This document shows, piece after piece, positions 5,367 through 5,735 of a stretch of 5,735 nt of DNA. Position 1 is the first letter of the stretch, and every line of letters starts with the position of its first letter. The notes beneath the pieces were generated by a model. That model saw only the letters and a program-made list of their open reading frames with translations. It searched no databases and had not been told where the DNA came from. The stretch spans positions 1 through 5,735 of the forward strand of contig JAILPF010000248.1 in NCBI GenBank assembly GCA_024699575.1, given 5' to 3'. Both the position numbers and the translations under genes were made by a program. The stretch is from Acetatifactor sp. (GTDB taxonomy: Bacteria > Bacillota > Clostridia > Lachnospirales > Lachnospiraceae).

Positions 5367-5395
5367 AAAAGGAGGCAAGCGATTGTCTCCTTTTT
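5367..5395 (+). terminator. Intrinsic terminator after fakA, with GNRA tetraloop
   Basis: AAAAGGAGGCAA (5367-5378) pairs with TTGTCTCCTTTT (5383-5394) through twelve pairs, one of them G-U, closing the stable tetraloop GCGA. The 3' arm ends in five Ts (5391-5395). It lies 27 bases after the fakA stop and 30 before recG. It should end much of the yloU-fakA transcript, leaving recG on read-through or on a promoter I cannot identify in the short gap. Confidence 0.85.
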
Positions 5396-5424
5396 CACCC
5401 ACAAAATAATTTGGAGAGGAACCT

Positions 5425-5735
5425 ATGAATTACGATACTCCCATAATTGATATAAAAGGTGTCGGCGAAAAAACACAGAAATTATTTGCACATCTCGGCG
5501 TATATAATGTTGGAGATTTATTGACATACTATCCAAAAGATTATGACGAATTTAAACCTCCTGTAGATATTATCAATGCCGAGAGTGGCGAAATATGCAG
5601 TATATATGCCTGCATCGCAGGCACGATTCATCAAAAGAATGTACGCAATCTTAACATTATAACAATAAATATAGCTGATAAAACCGGGCAGATGCAGTTG
5701 ACTTTTTTTAATATGCCCTTTTTAAAAAAGACACT
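5425..5735 (+). CDS. recG: ATP-dependent DNA helicase RecG, N-terminal part (3' end outside window)
   Basis: RecG remodels stalled replication forks and Holliday junctions in the cytoplasm. The 103 complete codons present cover the start of its wedge domain. DIKGVGEKTQKLFAHLGVYNVGDLLTYYPKDY (residues 9-40) is the characteristic opening, with the helix-hairpin-helix-like KGVG motif. An OB-fold portion follows, including INIADKTGQMQLTFFNMPFLKKT, similar to the D-x-T-G and F-F-N pattern of family members. ATG 5425 follows GGAGAGGA (5413-5420) with 4 bases after the end of that purine run. The helicase motifs lie beyond base 5735. In Bacillus subtilis serine dehydratase genes (sdaAB, sdaAA) lie between yloV and recG; here recG follows fakA directly after a terminator. 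Confidence 0.93.
   Translation, partial: MNYDTPIIDIKGVGEKTQKLFAHLGVYNVGDLLTYYPKDYDEFKPPVDIINAESGEICSIYACIAGTIHQKNVRNLNIITINIADKTGQMQLTFFNMPFLKKT

Noticed and set aside
1..5735. Mobile elements, CRISPR, tRNA, rRNA, riboswitches or a defence island
   Set aside because: I saw no direct-repeat arrays, transposase or integrase fragments, cloverleaf sequences, or recognisable riboswitch leaders. Gene content is ordinary chromosomal core.

Overview
The window looks like chromosomal core DNA from a low-GC, Gram-positive Firmicute, most likely a Clostridia/Lachnospiraceae relative. The evidence is AT-rich composition (roughly 40% GC by eye), strong AGGAGG-type ribosome binding sites, TTG and GTG starts, a zinc-ribbon ribosomal protein L28, a GerW/YtfJ sporulation-family protein, and the Firmicute gene block rpmB / Asp23-Gls24 (yloU) / fakA (yloV) / recG. 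Genus and species cannot be fixed from the sequence alone. I see no mobile element, CRISPR array, tRNA or rRNA.

Layout. (1) Bases 1-450, minus strand: 5' part of an HD-GYP-like protein, running off the left edge, read from a TTG start. (2) Bases 451-573: divergent intergenic region with a good minus-strand promoter and an extended -10 for the plus strand. (3) Bases 574-2824, plus strand: a compact cluster of five genes. These are a 109-aa protein of unknown function, a membrane-anchored DUF2953 (YtfI-like) protein, a GerW/YtfJ-family protein, an easily missed 48-aa two-helix membrane protein, and a coiled-coil protein ending in a J-domain-like HPD segment. (4) Bases 2824-2857: a hairpin terminator shared by converging transcripts. 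(5) Bases 2884-3069, minus strand: rpmB (L28), with its own promoter, a hairpin at the predicted 5' end of its mRNA and phased A/T tracts upstream. (6) Bases 3297-5339, plus strand: an Asp23/Gls24-family protein translationally linked to the fatty acid kinase subunit FakA. (7) Bases 5367-5395: an intrinsic terminator with a GNRA loop, then the start of recG, which runs off the right edge.

How the genes fit together. The rpmB-yloU-fakA-recG block joins translation, envelope stress (Asp23 family), fatty acid activation for phospholipid synthesis and replication-fork repair; it is a conserved neighbourhood, not one pathway. The DUF2953-GerW pair recalls ytfI-ytfJ of Bacillus subtilis and suggests a sporulation or germination link if the organism makes spores. 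The two genes after gerW (small membrane protein, J-domain protein) and the one before DUF2953 have no known function. Nothing here is convincingly a new defence or mobile system. The most interesting items are the 48-aa membrane protein, the coiled-coil J-domain protein, the HD-GYP-like protein that appears to lack its first metal-binding histidine, and the structured upstream region of rpmB.
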